A DNA stretch of 64,000 nucleotides, taken from the NCBI RefSeq assembly GCF_015291645.1, contig NZ_CP030055.1:1550001-1614000 (forward strand). The letters are read 5' to 3'. The position numbers and the translations under genes were made by a program. How positions within the stretch are numbered: the first letter of the stretch is position 1; each line of letters opens with the position of its first letter. Below the pieces are notes generated by a model, which did not search any database, had not been told where the DNA came from, and was given only the letters and a program-made list of their open reading frames with translations. The stretch is from Bradyrhizobium sp. CCBAU 53340. GTDB lineage: Bacteria > Pseudomonadota > Alphaproteobacteria > Rhizobiales > Xanthobacteraceae. Shown in pieces: positions 51,656 to 64,000 of this stretch.

Positions 51656-51973
51656 ATGTCAGCACCGCTAGTTGTTTCCATTTCGCATCGGCTCGGCCGC
51701 GAGGAGGCGGTCCGCCGGCTCAAGACCGGGCTTGGCCGTGCGGCGGTCAGTATCCCTGTGATGCAGGTCGAGGAAGAGCGCTGGAGCGGCGATACCATGA
51801 ACTTCCGCATCCGCGCGCTCGGACAGATCGCGAGCGGGCAGGTCGACGTCGCCGACGACCACGTCAAGGTCGAGGTGGTGCTGCCGTGGTTGTTGCAGCG
51901 CTTTGCCGAGATGGCGCAGGCGACCATTCGCAAGCGCGGACAATTGCTGCTGACCAAGGATGGGGGCAAGTAG
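51656..51973 (+). CDS. polyhydroxyalkanoic acid system (PHA granule-associated) family protein
   Basis: 105 residues from ATG 51656 (GGGGCAGAG upstream). Family pattern: SISHRLGREEAVRRLKTGLG at the N terminus, VEEERWSGDTMNFRIRALGQ, DDHVKVEVVLPWLLQRFAEM and a basic end (IRKRGQLLL). Proteins of this family are found with PHA storage genes, but some members lie apart from them, as here. It is convergent with the treY end (3-bp gap) and so borders the carbon-storage operon. The molecular role is not established. Confidence 0.8.
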   Translation: MSAPLVVSISHRLGREEAVRRLKTGLGRAAVSIPVMQVEEERWSGDTMNFRIRALGQIASGQVDVADDHVKVEVVLPWLLQRFAEMAQATIRKRGQLLLTKDGGK

Positions 51974-51976
51974 GTT

Positions 51977-54757
<2,781 letters not shown>

Positions 54758-54758
54758 A

Positions 54759-56510
54759 TCAACCTCCGAGATGCCAGACCACAGACCATGGTGGAAGCCG
54801 ATCGGCCGCGCTGCCCCAGATCGGCGCGCCGGCCTTGTTGCCGGAATACGCGATGTCCTTGTCGGAGAGATTGGCGACCAGGCGCAGCGTGGCGCCGTCG
54901 CCCATGTGCCAGTGCGCCGTGAGCAGTCCGTTGTCAACTGCCTCGGCATCGCCGAAGCGCGCGCCCTTCAACCGCGGCATGATCTCCTTGCGGCGAAGGG
55001 CGAGGAGCTCTCGCACCAATCCAAGCCGCGCTTCCTGCTGCGGCGAGCGGCCGGTCCAGTCGAGCACGGCCGATTGCGGCGTTGCCGGATCGAGCGGATC
55101 CGGCACCTCGTCACCGAATTTCGCATACGCCCAGGCATATTCCTGCTTGCGGCCCTTGCGCACGGCATCCGCGAGCCCGCCCTGGAAATCGCAGAAGAAC
55201 GGGAAGGGGACCTGCGAGCCCCATTCCTCGCCTTGAAACAGCATCGGCACCATCGGCGCGAGCAGCGTCACCGCGAGCGCGGCCTCGATCGCTCTCGGCG
55301 ATGCCAGGCTCTCGAGCCGGTCGCCCAGCGGACGGTTGCCGATCTGGTCGTGATTTTGCAGGAAGTTGACGAAGGTGGCCGGCGGCAGCGCGCCGCTCGC
55401 CTCGCCACGCGGCTTCTTGCCCCAGAATTCCGAGATCTCGCCCTGGTAGACGAAGCCGGACGCGAGCGCGCGGGCCAGATCCATGCGCGGGGTCTGGTAG
55501 TCGGCATAATATCCGGCGTGCTCGCCGGTCAGCATCACATGCCAGACATGGTGATAGTCGTCGTTCCACTGCGCACGATATTTACCGCCCGGCGGCTCCT
55601 GCGCGGCGTCGAGCAGGCTGGCGCGATTGTCGCCGTTCTCCAGCACGAGATGGATGCGGCGGCCCGTGACCCTGGCGAGCTCGCCGGTGGCGACGCTGAG
55701 GTCCTGCAGCATCGACTGCTCGCCGGGGATCGCCATGATGTGGTTGGCGGCATCGAGCCGCAAGCCGTCGAAGCGGTAGTCGGTGAGCCAGGACAGTGCG
55801 TTCTCGACCGCGAAGGCGCGGACCTGCGGCACGCGATAATCGATCGCGCTGCCCCAGGGCGTATGCGCGTCGGTGAAAAAGCTTGGCGCATAACGGCCGA
55901 GATAGTTTCCTTCAGGACCGAAATGATTGTAGACGACGTCCAGAAACACCATCAGCCCGCGCAGATGGGCCTCGTCGATCAGCGTCTTCAGATCTTCCGG
56001 GCGGCCATAGGCGCTGTCGGGCGCGTACCACAGCACGCCGTCATAGCCCCAGCCGCAGCGGCCCGCGAAATCGGCGAGCGGCATCAGCTCCAGCGCCGTG
56101 ATACCGGTCGCAACGAGATGATCGAGCTTGTCGATCATGGCACGGTAGCTGCCTTCGCGCGTGAAGGTGCCGACATGCGTCTCGACCAGCACCGTCTCTT
56201 CCCACGGGCGGCCGCGCCAATCTTTCGCGCGCCATGCGAAGCCGTCGTGATCGATCACCTCGCTCGGGCCGAACACGTCCTCGGGCTGGAATGCGGACGC
56301 CGGATCGGGCACGTCGATCTCGTCATCGATCCTGAACTTGTAGGGGCTGCCGACGGGCAGGCCGCCGATCTCGGCGACATACCAGCCATCCTGTCGGCGC
56401 TGCATGGCATGTCGTCGGTCGAGCAGGAGATCGACACGGCGTGCGCCCGGCGCCCACAGTCGGAACGACACGCCGTCCTTGGTCGGCTTCGCCCCGAAGG
56501 ATGGTCTCAT
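54759..56510 (-). CDS. treZ: maltooligosyltrehalose trehalohydrolase TreZ
   Basis: 583 residues. It releases trehalose from maltooligosyltrehalose. An N-terminal CBM48-like domain (GVSFRLWAPGARRVDLLLD) precedes the GH13 barrel, with VETHVGTFTREGSYRAMIDK, the nucleophile in FDGLRLDAANHIMAI, the acid in HLVLENGDNRAS and FLQNHDQIGNRPLGD. Its ATG overlaps the glgX stop (ATGA) and its stop lies one base before treY, so the three are co-translated. Confidence 0.96.
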   Translation of the reverse strand: MRPSFGAKPTKDGVSFRLWAPGARRVDLLLDRRHAMQRRQDGWYVAEIGGLPVGSPYKFRIDDEIDVPDPASAFQPEDVFGPSEVIDHDGFAWRAKDWRGRPWEETVLVETHVGTFTREGSYRAMIDKLDHLVATGITALELMPLADFAGRCGWGYDGVLWYAPDSAYGRPEDLKTLIDEAHLRGLMVFLDVVYNHFGPEGNYLGRYAPSFFTDAHTPWGSAIDYRVPQVRAFAVENALSWLTDYRFDGLRLDAANHIMAIPGEQSMLQDLSVATGELARVTGRRIHLVLENGDNRASLLDAAQEPPGGKYRAQWNDDYHHVWHVMLTGEHAGYYADYQTPRMDLARALASGFVYQGEISEFWGKKPRGEASGALPPATFVNFLQNHDQIGNRPLGDRLESLASPRAIEAALAVTLLAPMVPMLFQGEEWGSQVPFPFFCDFQGGLADAVRKGRKQEYAWAYAKFGDEVPDPLDPATPQSAVLDWTGRSPQQEARLGLVRELLALRRKEIMPRLKGARFGDAEAVDNGLLTAHWHMGDGATLRLVANLSDKDIAYSGNKAGAPIWGSAADRLPPWSVVWHLGG

Positions 56511-58585
56511 AACGCCCCCGCGAAGGCGAGCACGGAGCGCGGCGGCGCCTTGCTGTCGCTTCCGGGCAGGAAATCAATGCTGTTCAGCTTGGCATCCGTC
56601 GTGTTCAGGATTTGCTGCCAGCTCTTGTATTCGGTCATTTTGGGCAATTTGAATGCGATTTCTTCGGGGGCGGCGTTCAATACGATAAAGATCGCCGCCC
56701 GGCCCGGTTCCATCGGACCCATCACATAAGAGAGGAACCGCCCATCCGGGAATGTCCAGTCGCTCTCGGTCATCTCGTTGCCTTCGGGCGTCAGCCACAG
56801 CGCGCCGTAGGAGATGCCGTCCTTGGGCCGGCCGTCGAGCCAGCGATGGCTGCGAAGCTGCGAGAAGCGATGGCGAATGTCGGTGAGACCGGCGACGAAA
56901 TCGACCATGTCGTCGTCGTCCTTGCCAAGATTGTCCCAGCCGACCCAACCGACCTCGTTGTCCTGGCAATAGGCGTTGTTGTTGCCGGATTGCGTGTTGC
57001 CGACCTCGTCGCCGGCGAGGATCAGCGGAACGCCCTGCGCCAGCATCAGGCAGGCCAGCGCGTTCTTGCGCAGCTGCCGCCGCAGCGCCAGGATATTCGG
57101 ATCGTCGGTCGGGCCCTCGACGCCGCAATTGTTGCTGTGGTTGTCGTTGGAGCCGTCGCGATTGTCCTCGCCGTTGGCCTCGTTGTGCTTCTCGTTGTAG
57201 CTGAAGAGGTCGGCCAGCGTGAACCCGTCATGGACGGTGATGTGGTTGATGCTGGCGCGCGGCCGCCGGCCGTCATGATTGAACAGGTCCGAGGACGCCG
57301 TCATGCGGCTGGAGATGTCGCCGATCAGGCTGCCTTCGCCGCTCCAGTAGCGGCGCATGGCGCTGCGATAGCGATCGTTCCACTCCGACCATTGCGATGG
57401 GAAGGCGCCGACCTGGTAGCCGCCGAGGCCAAGGTCCCACGGCTCGGCGACGAGCTTGACGGTGGCGAGCACAGGGTCCTGGCGGATCGCGGTGAGGAAT
57501 GAGATGCCGCGATCAAAACCATTGGGCCCGCGCGCGAGCGTGGTGGCAAGGTCGAAGCGAAAACCATCGACATGGCAGACCTCGACCCAGTAGCGCAGGC
57601 TATCCATCACCATCTGCAGCACGCGCGGATGGGTCAGGTTCACCGAGGAGCCGCAGCCGGTGAAGTCGTCGTAATAGCGCGGGTTCTCGCGGTTCAGCCA
57701 GTAATAGGAGGCATTGTCGATGCCGCGATAGCACAGCGTCGGGCCGAGATGGTTGCCTTCGGCGGTGTGGTTGTAGACGACATCTAGCATCACTTCGATG
57801 CCGGCATCGTGCAGGCGCGCCACCGTGGTGCGGAAGGAATCCAGCGCGTTGTCCTGGGCATAGCGCTGCTCCGGCGCGAAGAAGGACAGCGTGTTGTAGC
57901 CCCAGTAATTGGCGAGCTTCTTCTCCACCAGGATGCGGTCGTCGACGAAGCTGTGGATCGGCAGCAGTTCGACGGTCGTGACGCCGAGCTTCTTCAAATG
58001 TTCGATCATCGCCGGCGACGACAGGCCGCCATAGGTGCCGCGCAGATTTGGCGGCACGTCGTCACGCTTCTGCGTCAGGCCCTTGACGTGGGCCTCGTAG
58101 ATGATGGTGTCTTCCCAGGGGATGTTGGGCCGGATCTCGCGCCGGCCCCAGTTGAAGGTCTCGTCGACCACGACGGCCTTGGGCATGCCGCGCGCATTGT
58201 CGCGCCGGTCGAACGACAAATCCTCGCGTGCCGAGCCGGTGCGATAGGCGAAATGCGCATCGCTCCAGACCAGCCGCCCGGCAAGGCGCTTGGCGTAGGG
58301 ATCGAGCAGCAGCTTGTTGGCGTTGAAGCGGTGACCGTGCTCGGGCTCATAGGGGCCGTGCACGCGATAGCCGTAGAGCTGGCCAGGCGAGACGTCGTTG
58401 AGATAGCCATGCCAGACATCTTCGGTACGTTCAGGCAGCTCGATGCGCTCGAGCTCGCGTCGGCCTTGCGTGTCGAACAGGCAGAGCTCGACCTTCTGCG
58501 CATGGGCTGAGAACAGCGCGAAGTTGGTGCCGCGTCCGTCCCAGCTTGCCCCGAGACGCGCGGGCGATCCAGCAGTCAGACGCAT
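56507..58585 (-). CDS. glgX: glycogen debranching enzyme GlgX/TreX (isoamylase type)
   Basis: 692 residues. It hydrolyses alpha-1,6 branches and supplies linear chains to TreY. CBM48 at the N terminus (GTNFALFSAHAQKVELCLFD), then the GH13 barrel with YEAHVKGLTQKRDDVPPNLR, the nucleophile Asp in DGFRFDLATTLARG, the acid in KLVAEPWDLGLGGYQVG and TVHDGFTLADLFSYNEKHNE. The position just ahead of treZ-treY favours the TreX role in trehalose synthesis, in addition to general glycogen breakdown. Start 58585 is three bases after the glgB stop. Confidence 0.95.
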   Translation of the reverse strand: MRLTAGSPARLGASWDGRGTNFALFSAHAQKVELCLFDTQGRRELERIELPERTEDVWHGYLNDVSPGQLYGYRVHGPYEPEHGHRFNANKLLLDPYAKRLAGRLVWSDAHFAYRTGSAREDLSFDRRDNARGMPKAVVVDETFNWGRREIRPNIPWEDTIIYEAHVKGLTQKRDDVPPNLRGTYGGLSSPAMIEHLKKLGVTTVELLPIHSFVDDRILVEKKLANYWGYNTLSFFAPEQRYAQDNALDSFRTTVARLHDAGIEVMLDVVYNHTAEGNHLGPTLCYRGIDNASYYWLNRENPRYYDDFTGCGSSVNLTHPRVLQMVMDSLRYWVEVCHVDGFRFDLATTLARGPNGFDRGISFLTAIRQDPVLATVKLVAEPWDLGLGGYQVGAFPSQWSEWNDRYRSAMRRYWSGEGSLIGDISSRMTASSDLFNHDGRRPRASINHITVHDGFTLADLFSYNEKHNEANGEDNRDGSNDNHSNNCGVEGPTDDPNILALRRQLRKNALACLMLAQGVPLILAGDEVGNTQSGNNNAYCQDNEVGWVGWDNLGKDDDDMVDFVAGLTDIRHRFSQLRSHRWLDGRPKDGISYGALWLTPEGNEMTESDWTFPDGRFLSYVMGPMEPGRAAIFIVLNAAPEEIAFKLPKMTEYKSWQQILNTTDAKLNSIDFLPGSDSKAPPRSVLAFAGAL

Positions 58586-58588
58586 CGG

Positions 58589-60736
58589 TCAGCTTTCCGG
58601 AACGAGGAAGATCGCGGCGAGTGGCGGAATGGTGAGGCGGAGCTCGGGCGCCTTGCCGTCAACGGTCTGAACCTCGCCGATGTTCCCGACATTGGTGCCG
58701 CCATAATGGGCGGAGTCCGAGTTGAACACCTCTTTCCACTTGCCGGCGAAGGGCACGCGCACACGGTAATTGCGATAGACGTTGGGCGAGAAGTTGATGA
58801 CCACGAGACACCGCGCGTGCTCGTCAAAGCCCTTGCGCAGCCAGGCGAACACGTTGCGGTTGGCATCGTCAGTGATCAGCCATTCGAAGCCGGCCTGGTC
58901 GCAATCCATCTGGTGCAGCGCCGGCACCGCGCGATAGAGCCGGTTGAGGTCGCGGACCAGCGCCTGGACGCCGGAATGGTATTTGTATTCAAGCAGGTGC
59001 CAGTCGAGCGACTGGTCGTGATTCCATTCGCGGCTCTGTGCGATCTCGCCGCCCATGAACAACAGCTTCTTGCCGGGATGGCCGAACATGAAGCTGTAAT
59101 AGGCGCGCAAATTCGCAAAGCGCTGCCACTCATCGCCGGGCATGCGGCCGAAGATCGAGCGCTTGCCGTGAACGACCTCGTCATGCGACAGCGGCAGGAT
59201 GAAGTTTTCAGAGAAAGCGTAGTGCAGGCCGAACAGGATTTCGCCGTGGTGATATTTGCGGTGGATCGGATCCTTGCTGATGTAGTTCAGCGTGTCGTGC
59301 ATCCAGCCCATGTTCCACTTGTAACCGAAGCCGAGCCCGCCGAATTCGACCGGGCGCGAGACCTGCGGCCACGCTGTGGATTCTTCCGCCGCCGTGGTTG
59401 CCTGCGGGAAGCGAGCAAACAATTCGGTGTTGAAACGGCGCAGGAAGTTGATCGCCTCGATATTCTCGCGGCCGCCATACTGGTTCGGAACCCAGGCGCC
59501 AGGCGGGCGGCTGTAGTCGAGATAGAGCATGGACGCAACCGCATCGACGCGCAGGCCGTCGATCGCGTAGCGCTCCAACCAGAACAGCGCGTTCGACACC
59601 AGGAAGTTGGTCACTTCGGTGCGGCCGTAATTGTAGATCAGCGTACCCCAGTCGAGATGGCGGCCCTGCAGCGGATTGGCATGCTCGTACAGCGCAGTGC
59701 CGTCGAAGCTGCCGAGCCCGTGCGGATCGTCGGGGAAATGACCGGGCACCCAGTCGAGCAGCACGCCGATGCCCTCGCGATGGCAGGCGTCGACCAGCGC
59801 GGCAAAATCCTCAGGTCCGCCGAACCGGCTGGTCGGCGCATAGAGCCCGGTCGGCTGATAACCCCAGGAGCCGTCGAACGGATGCTCGCTCACGGGCAGG
59901 AATTCGAGATGCGTAAAACCCATGTCGCGGGCATAGGCCGGCAATTGCTCGGCGAGCTCGCGATAGGTCAGCCATTCATTGCCGTCCTTGCGTCGCCACG
60001 AGCCGAGATGGACCTCGTAGATCGACATCGGCGCCGACAGCGCGTTGATGCCGTCAGGGGCCGGCCGCGGCCGCGGCAAATGCGCCTCGTCGAACACGAT
60101 CGACGCAGTCTTCGGCCGAACTTCGCTCGCGAACGCCATGGGATCGGATTTCAGCGGCAGCAGATGGCCGTGCGGCCCGATGATCTCGAATTTGTAATGG
60201 TCGCCCGCCTTGGCGTTCGGGATGAACAATTCCCAATAGCCGGCGCCGCGCACCCGCATCGGGTGCCGCCGCCCGTCCCAGAAATTGAAATCGCCGACCA
60301 CGGACACGCGCCGCGCGTTCGGCGCCAGCACGACGAAGCCGATGCCGTCGATGCCTTCCAGCCGCATCGGGTGCGCACCGAGCTTGTCGTAGAGACGCTG
60401 ATGGGTGCCTTCGCCGAGCAAATAGAGGTCGAAATCGGTCAGGATCGGCGGAAAGCGATAGGCGTCCTCGAACTCGACGACATTGTCACCGAATTTGGCG
60501 CGAAGCTGGTAGTGCCTGGAGCCGTTGGGCAGGGCGCCGATGAACAGGCCTGACGCGTGGACGCGATCGAGCCTCGCCACCTCGCCGTGCTCACCGACGG
60601 CCTCGACATTGGAGGCCTCTGGCAGGAAGGCGCGCACCACGCTTCTACCGCCCTCGGGATGCATCCCGAGATAGTGGAAGGGGTCGGAGTGGCGGCCCTC
60701 GATGATGGCGTAGGCTTCGGCTGGCAGTTTAGGCAT
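58589..60736 (-). CDS. glgB: 1,4-alpha-glucan branching enzyme GlgB
   Basis: 715 residues, full length, with two N-terminal carbohydrate-binding-like modules (the second [20 protein letters not shown]) and a GH13 barrel: [31 protein letters not shown], the nucleophile in [19 protein letters not shown], the acid in [12 protein letters not shown] and [20 protein letters not shown]. It introduces alpha-1,6 branches into glycogen, whether made by GlgA or by GlgE. Its start overlaps the treS-maltokinase stop by 8 bp. Confidence 0.97.
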   Translation of the reverse strand: MPKLPAEAYAIIEGRHSDPFHYLGMHPEGGRSVVRAFLPEASNVEAVGEHGEVARLDRVHASGLFIGALPNGSRHYQLRAKFGDNVVEFEDAYRFPPILTDFDLYLLGEGTHQRLYDKLGAHPMRLEGIDGIGFVVLAPNARRVSVVGDFNFWDGRRHPMRVRGAGYWELFIPNAKAGDHYKFEIIGPHGHLLPLKSDPMAFASEVRPKTASIVFDEAHLPRPRPAPDGINALSAPMSIYEVHLGSWRRKDGNEWLTYRELAEQLPAYARDMGFTHLEFLPVSEHPFDGSWGYQPTGLYAPTSRFGGPEDFAALVDACHREGIGVLLDWVPGHFPDDPHGLGSFDGTALYEHANPLQGRHLDWGTLIYNYGRTEVTNFLVSNALFWLERYAIDGLRVDAVASMLYLDYSRPPGAWVPNQYGGRENIEAINFLRRFNTELFARFPQATTAAEESTAWPQVSRPVEFGGLGFGYKWNMGWMHDTLNYISKDPIHRKYHHGEILFGLHYAFSENFILPLSHDEVVHGKRSIFGRMPGDEWQRFANLRAYYSFMFGHPGKKLLFMGGEIAQSREWNHDQSLDWHLLEYKYHSGVQALVRDLNRLYRAVPALHQMDCDQAGFEWLITDDANRNVFAWLRKGFDEHARCLVVINFSPNVYRNYRVRVPFAGKWKEVFNSDSAHYGGTNVGNIGEVQTVDGKAPELRLTIPPLAAIFLVPES

Positions 60737-63700
60737 GGGCTTCGCTCCCGGCGCTGGACAGAATGCGAAGCAGGCCGGTCAGCGGCGCATGGAGCCCCTC
60801 CGGCCGGTGGGACAGCTCGTACTCTACCTCGTCGAACGCTTGATCAAGCAGGAAAAACCTTAACATGCTTTCCGCTGAATGTTTCCTTCCCGGCCAGAGC
60901 CGCCGGTCGGTCACGGCGTCATGATAGGCGGACAGGAAGGTCCGGGTGGCGCGGTCACGCCATTCGTCGAGCGCGGCTGTCAGCCGGCCGTGCTCGTCGT
61001 TCCCCCCTGAGATCGCCCGGTTCAGCGCCGCGTTAACCGAAAGATCAATCGAGCGGACCAGGCCCGCGACGTCGCGCGCGGCCGGCAGCCTGCGCCGCTT
61101 GTCGGCGAGGGCAAGATGCGGATGGCCGTCGAAATCGATGATGAAGATGTCGTCCTTCACGATCAGAGTTTGCCCGAGGCGGAAGTCGCCATGATGACGG
61201 ATGTTCAACCCGCCGATGTCGGATGGCAAGAGCGCATTGATGTGGTCCGGCAAGGTCGCGCGCATCGCGACAAGCTGGTCGATCAGAGGCCGGTCGCTCT
61301 CGCGCAGGCCGTCCCGGCTCTCGGCCAGCCGGTCGAAGACTCGTTCCGCCCGTCCCTTGAGGTCGGACGCCCATTTCTTGACGTCGGCAGGAGCGATCGG
61401 CTCGGGGGCAAGCTCGGCAGATGTTGCGGCGGCGAGCGCCACGTGCAACTCGGCGAGCCGACGGCCGGTCTGCGCCATGAAGTGCAGATAAGGCGCCTGC
61501 TCCTGGGTCTCGCGATGCGATTCGCCCGGCGGCAGCACCCGCTGCTCGTCGATATAGCGATCGAGATAGCCCGTGGTGACGATCCAGCCGTCGCCCTGGT
61601 TTTCGACATAGGCATGCAGAACGCCGAGCGCGCTGCAGGCTTCGCCCTCGATCAGCTCGACGCTGCCGAGCAGTGCCGGCGTATTGGGGAAGCGCGCGAC
61701 CTCGGTGAGATAGTGGCCGATCTCGACCTCCGGATTGGCACCGCTTTCGAGCCGGCGGTAAATCTTGGCGACATATTGGTTGTCGACCAGCGCGGTGCTG
61801 TTCGACTGCTCGATCGCACGGATGCGCGCAGGCTCCTTGACGGTGTATTCGGCGAACCGGCTGGTCGCCTTGAACTCCAGCCGCAGATTGTTCTCGTCCA
61901 CCACCAGGTTCTGCGACAGGCCTCGCAGCAGCAGTCCGATGAAGATCTGGTCGGTCGCGACGTCGAGCAGCGTGCCTTCGCGTGCGCCCTGGCGAACGGC
62001 GGCGAGCGCCTTCGGGTTGAAGCGCTCGCGGTCGAAGCGGACCCACTCGATCTGCATCGGCAGCACGTAGCGCGTCGTGACGTCGTCATGCGCCGTCTCG
62101 AAGAACGCGATCCACGGCCTGTTGTCGCCGATGTCGCTGAACGGTACGGCCGAGGTCAGCGTCGCCTTGATGTGCTTGGGATTGTGCTCGGGATACCAGC
62201 GCGTCCGTGACAAGAATCCCGGCAGCACGTCGCGCTCGAACACGCTGCGCTCGCGGGCGAGCGAGACCCAATTCGAGTTCACCGGCACCACCAGCGTCTC
62301 GAATTCCGGCACCGCGCGCGGGATCACCGGCTCGGATTTGTCGCGCTCCTGGAGCTGGAACCAGTAGAAGCCGTAGGGCCCGAGCGTGATCATGTAGGGC
62401 AGTTCGCCGATCGCCGGGAAGCGGGTGCGGCCGAGCATCTCCTGCGGGATGCGGTCCTTCCACGGCGACAGATCGAGCTCGGTCGCCTGCGCCGCGCGCG
62501 AGAGGTTGGCGACGCAGAGGATCACCTCGTCGCGATATTGCCGGACATAGGCCAGCACCGCGCGGTTTGCCGGGCGGATGAAGGTCATGGTGCCGCGGCC
62601 GAAAGCCAGCGTCGACTTGCGCACCGAGATCAGGCGCTTGGTGGCGCTGAGCAGCGAAGACAGGCTGCGCGACTGGGCCTCCACATTGACGGACTCATAG
62701 CCGTAGACGGGATCCATGATCAGCGGCGCGTAGAGGCGGGCGGGATCGCAACGCGAGAAGCCGCCATTGCGATCCGGGCTCCACTGCATCGGCGTGCGCA
62801 CGCCGTTGCGGTCGCCGAGATAGATGTTGTCGCCCATGCCGATCTCGTCGCCGTAATAGATGATCGGCGTGCCGGGGAATGACAGCAGCAGCGAGTTCAT
62901 CAGCTCGATCTTGCGCCGGTCATTGTCCATCAACGGCGCGAGGCGCCGGCGGATGCCGACATTGATGCGGGCGCGGGGATCATTGGCGTAGGTGGTCCAG
63001 AGATAGTCGCGCTCGACGTCGGTGACCATCTCCAGCGTCAGCTCGTCATGGTTGCGCAGGAATAGCGCCCATTGGCAGCTCGCGGGGATATCGGGCGTCT
63101 GGCGCAGGATGTCGGTGATCGGGAAACGGTCTTCCTGCGCGATTGCCATGTAGATGCGCGGCATCAGCGGGAAGTGGTAGGCCATGTGGCATTCGTCGCC
63201 GCGGCCGAAATATTCCTGCACGTCTTCAGGCCATTGATTGGCCTCGGCGAGCAGGAGCTTTCCCTTGGAATAGGCATCCAGCTCCTGGCGCAGGCGCTTG
63301 ATGATCGCATGCGTCTCGGGGAGATTCTCGTTCGAGGTGCCTTCGCGCTCGCAGAGATAGGGAATGGCGTCGAGCCGGAAGCCGTCGACACCGGCGTCGA
63401 GCCAGCGCTTCATCACCTGGATGATGGCACTGACGACGCGCGGATTGTCGAAATTCAGGTCGGGCTGGTGCGAGAAGAAGCGGTGCCAGTAGAATGCGCC
63501 GGCCTCGGGATCCCAGGTCCAGTTCGACTTCTCGGTGTCGGTGAAAATGATCCGCGTGCCCTGGTATTTCTGGTCGGTGTCGCTCCAGACATACCAATTG
63601 CGGGCGCTGGAACCGGCCGGGCTGCGGCGCGCGCGCTTGAACCATTTGTGCTGGTCCGAGGTGTGGTTGACGACGAGCTCGGTGATGACGCGCAAGCCGC

Positions 63701-64000
63701 GCTTTTGCGCCTCCTGGATGAAGCGCTTGAAGTCCTTCATCGTCCCGAAATCGGGATTGACCGCGCCGTAATCGCCGATGTCGTAACCGTCGTCGCGGCC
63801 CGGCGATGGATAGAACGGCAGCAGCCACAGCGCGGTGACGCCGAGGTCCTGGAGATAAGGCAGCTTCTCGGTCAGTCCGGCGAAATCGCCGATGCCGTCA
63901 TTGTTGCTGTCGGCAAAGGCCTTGACGTGGAGCTGGTAGATGATGGCGTCCTTGTACCAGAACTCATCCACGATCTCGGCAGCCTCGGCCTTCTTGGTGT
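60729..64000 (-). CDS. treS: trehalose synthase-maltokinase fusion (TreS-Mak), start outside window
   Basis: At least 1,090 residues; the frame runs open to the right edge and the first in-window start candidate is only an internal GTG at 63971, so the true start lies beyond. The N-terminal ~550 residues are GH13 TreS (trehalose/maltose interconversion): [80 protein letters not shown]. The rest is a maltokinase with the phosphotransferase loop [19 protein letters not shown] and [14 protein letters not shown], making maltose 1-phosphate for GlgE. First visible gene of the operon. Confidence 0.95.
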   Translation of the reverse strand, partial: TKKAEAAEIVDEFWYKDAIIYQLHVKAFADSNNDGIGDFAGLTEKLPYLQDLGVTALWLLPFYPSPGRDDGYDIGDYGAVNPDFGTMKDFKRFIQEAQKRGLRVITELVVNHTSDQHKWFKRARRSPAGSSARNWYVWSDTDQKYQGTRIIFTDTEKSNWTWDPEAGAFYWHRFFSHQPDLNFDNPRVVSAIIQVMKRWLDAGVDGFRLDAIPYLCEREGTSNENLPETHAIIKRLRQELDAYSKGKLLLAEANQWPEDVQEYFGRGDECHMAYHFPLMPRIYMAIAQEDRFPITDILRQTPDIPASCQWALFLRNHDELTLEMVTDVERDYLWTTYANDPRARINVGIRRRLAPLMDNDRRKIELMNSLLLSFPGTPIIYYGDEIGMGDNIYLGDRNGVRTPMQWSPDRNGGFSRCDPARLYAPLIMDPVYGYESVNVEAQSRSLSSLLSATKRLISVRKSTLAFGRGTMTFIRPANRAVLAYVRQYRDEVILCVANLSRAAQATELDLSPWKDRIPQEMLGRTRFPAIGELPYMITLGPYGFYWFQLQERDKSEPVIPRAVPEFETLVVPVNSNWVSLARERSVFERDVLPGFLSRTRWYPEHNPKHIKATLTSAVPFSDIGDNRPWIAFFETAHDDVTTRYVLPMQIEWVRFDRERFNPKALAAVRQGAREGTLLDVATDQIFIGLLLRGLSQNLVVDENNLRLEFKATSRFAEYTVKEPARIRAIEQSNSTALVDNQYVAKIYRRLESGANPEVEIGHYLTEVARFPNTPALLGSVELIEGEACSALGVLHAYVENQGDGWIVTTGYLDRYIDEQRVLPPGESHRETQEQAPYLHFMAQTGRRLAELHVALAAATSAELAPEPIAPADVKKWASDLKGRAERVFDRLAESRDGLRESDRPLIDQLVAMRATLPDHINALLPSDIGGLNIRHHGDFRLGQTLIVKDDIFIIDFDGHPHLALADKRRRLPAARDVAGLVRSIDLSVNAALNRAISGGNDEHGRLTAALDEWRDRATRTFLSAYHDAVTDRRLWPGRKHSAESMLRFFLLDQAFDEVEYELSHRPEGLHAPLTGLLRILSSAGSEAHA

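Noticed and set aside
54771..56729. 652-codon plus-strand frame over treZ
   Set aside because: Antisense to TreZ catalytic motifs; composition typical of a shadow frame.
58706..60553. 615-codon plus-strand frame over glgB
   Set aside because: Antisense to GlgB; no independent start signal or domain.

Overview
The window is high-GC alphaproteobacterial DNA. Gene content, the style of its palindromic intergenic repeats, Tat-type leaders on catabolic enzymes, and the Ku/LigD, Kdp and glycogen/trehalose sets all point to a Bradyrhizobium-like member of the Nitrobacteraceae. This is inferred from pattern recognition; no search was run. No rRNA, tRNA, CRISPR array, insertion sequence or prophage gene was seen. 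Genes are densely packed, often with ATGA, GTGA or TGATG overlaps.

Region 1 (1-31 kb) is a patchwork of small catabolic clusters, each with a regulator or transporter. In order they are: the end of an L-idonate dehydrogenase-like gene and mannonate dehydratase (uxuA); a TetR regulator divergent from an MHS-type MFS transporter and a carboxylesterase; a DHA1-type MFS exporter; and an orphan polar amino acid binding protein divergent from a run of D-2-hydroxyacid dehydrogenase, RidA, ThDP enzyme, DadA-like oxidase, Asp/Glu racemase and GntR regulator. That run reads like a D-amino acid/2-oxo acid pathway. Next come a two-subunit ThDP decarboxylase with an SDR; an opposite-strand operon of LivK-like binding protein, KstD-like flavoprotein and IclR regulator with a clear promoter/operator; a second MHS transporter; and a GH79 (heparanase-like) secreted glycosidase coupled to a LysR gene. 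The last cluster holds a DctA-family symporter, PdxA, two MmgE/PrpD proteins and a fumarylacetoacetate-hydrolase family protein. The last three have Tat-like leaders, and the first PrpD and the FAH gene are frameshifted.

Region 2 (31-38.7 kb) carries acyl-CoA metabolism: HpcH/HpaI lyase plus MaoC hydratase, an acyl-CoA dehydrogenase, a CoA ligase, an enoyl-CoA hydratase-family protein and a TetR regulator. Uracil phosphoribosyltransferase (upp) is embedded among them.

Region 3 (39-47.5 kb) is a complete high-affinity potassium system, kdpFABC plus the sensor/regulator kdpDE. It is preceded by a 27-codon membrane microprotein gene, and a palindromic repeat sits between kdpB and kdpC.

Region 4 (47.5-52 kb) holds the two-gene non-homologous end-joining system (ku and ligD, divergent), a DUF3309 membrane miniprotein and a PHA-granule-associated family protein.

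Region 5 (52-64 kb, minus strand) is one tightly coupled operon, treS-maltokinase fusion, glgB, glgX/treX, treZ, treY. It connects glycogen, maltose(-1-phosphate) and trehalose and continues past the right edge of the window.

Palindromic intergenic elements occur about ten times. The most informative are a near-identical pair at 14.5 and 51.2 kb and the copy inside the kdp operon.
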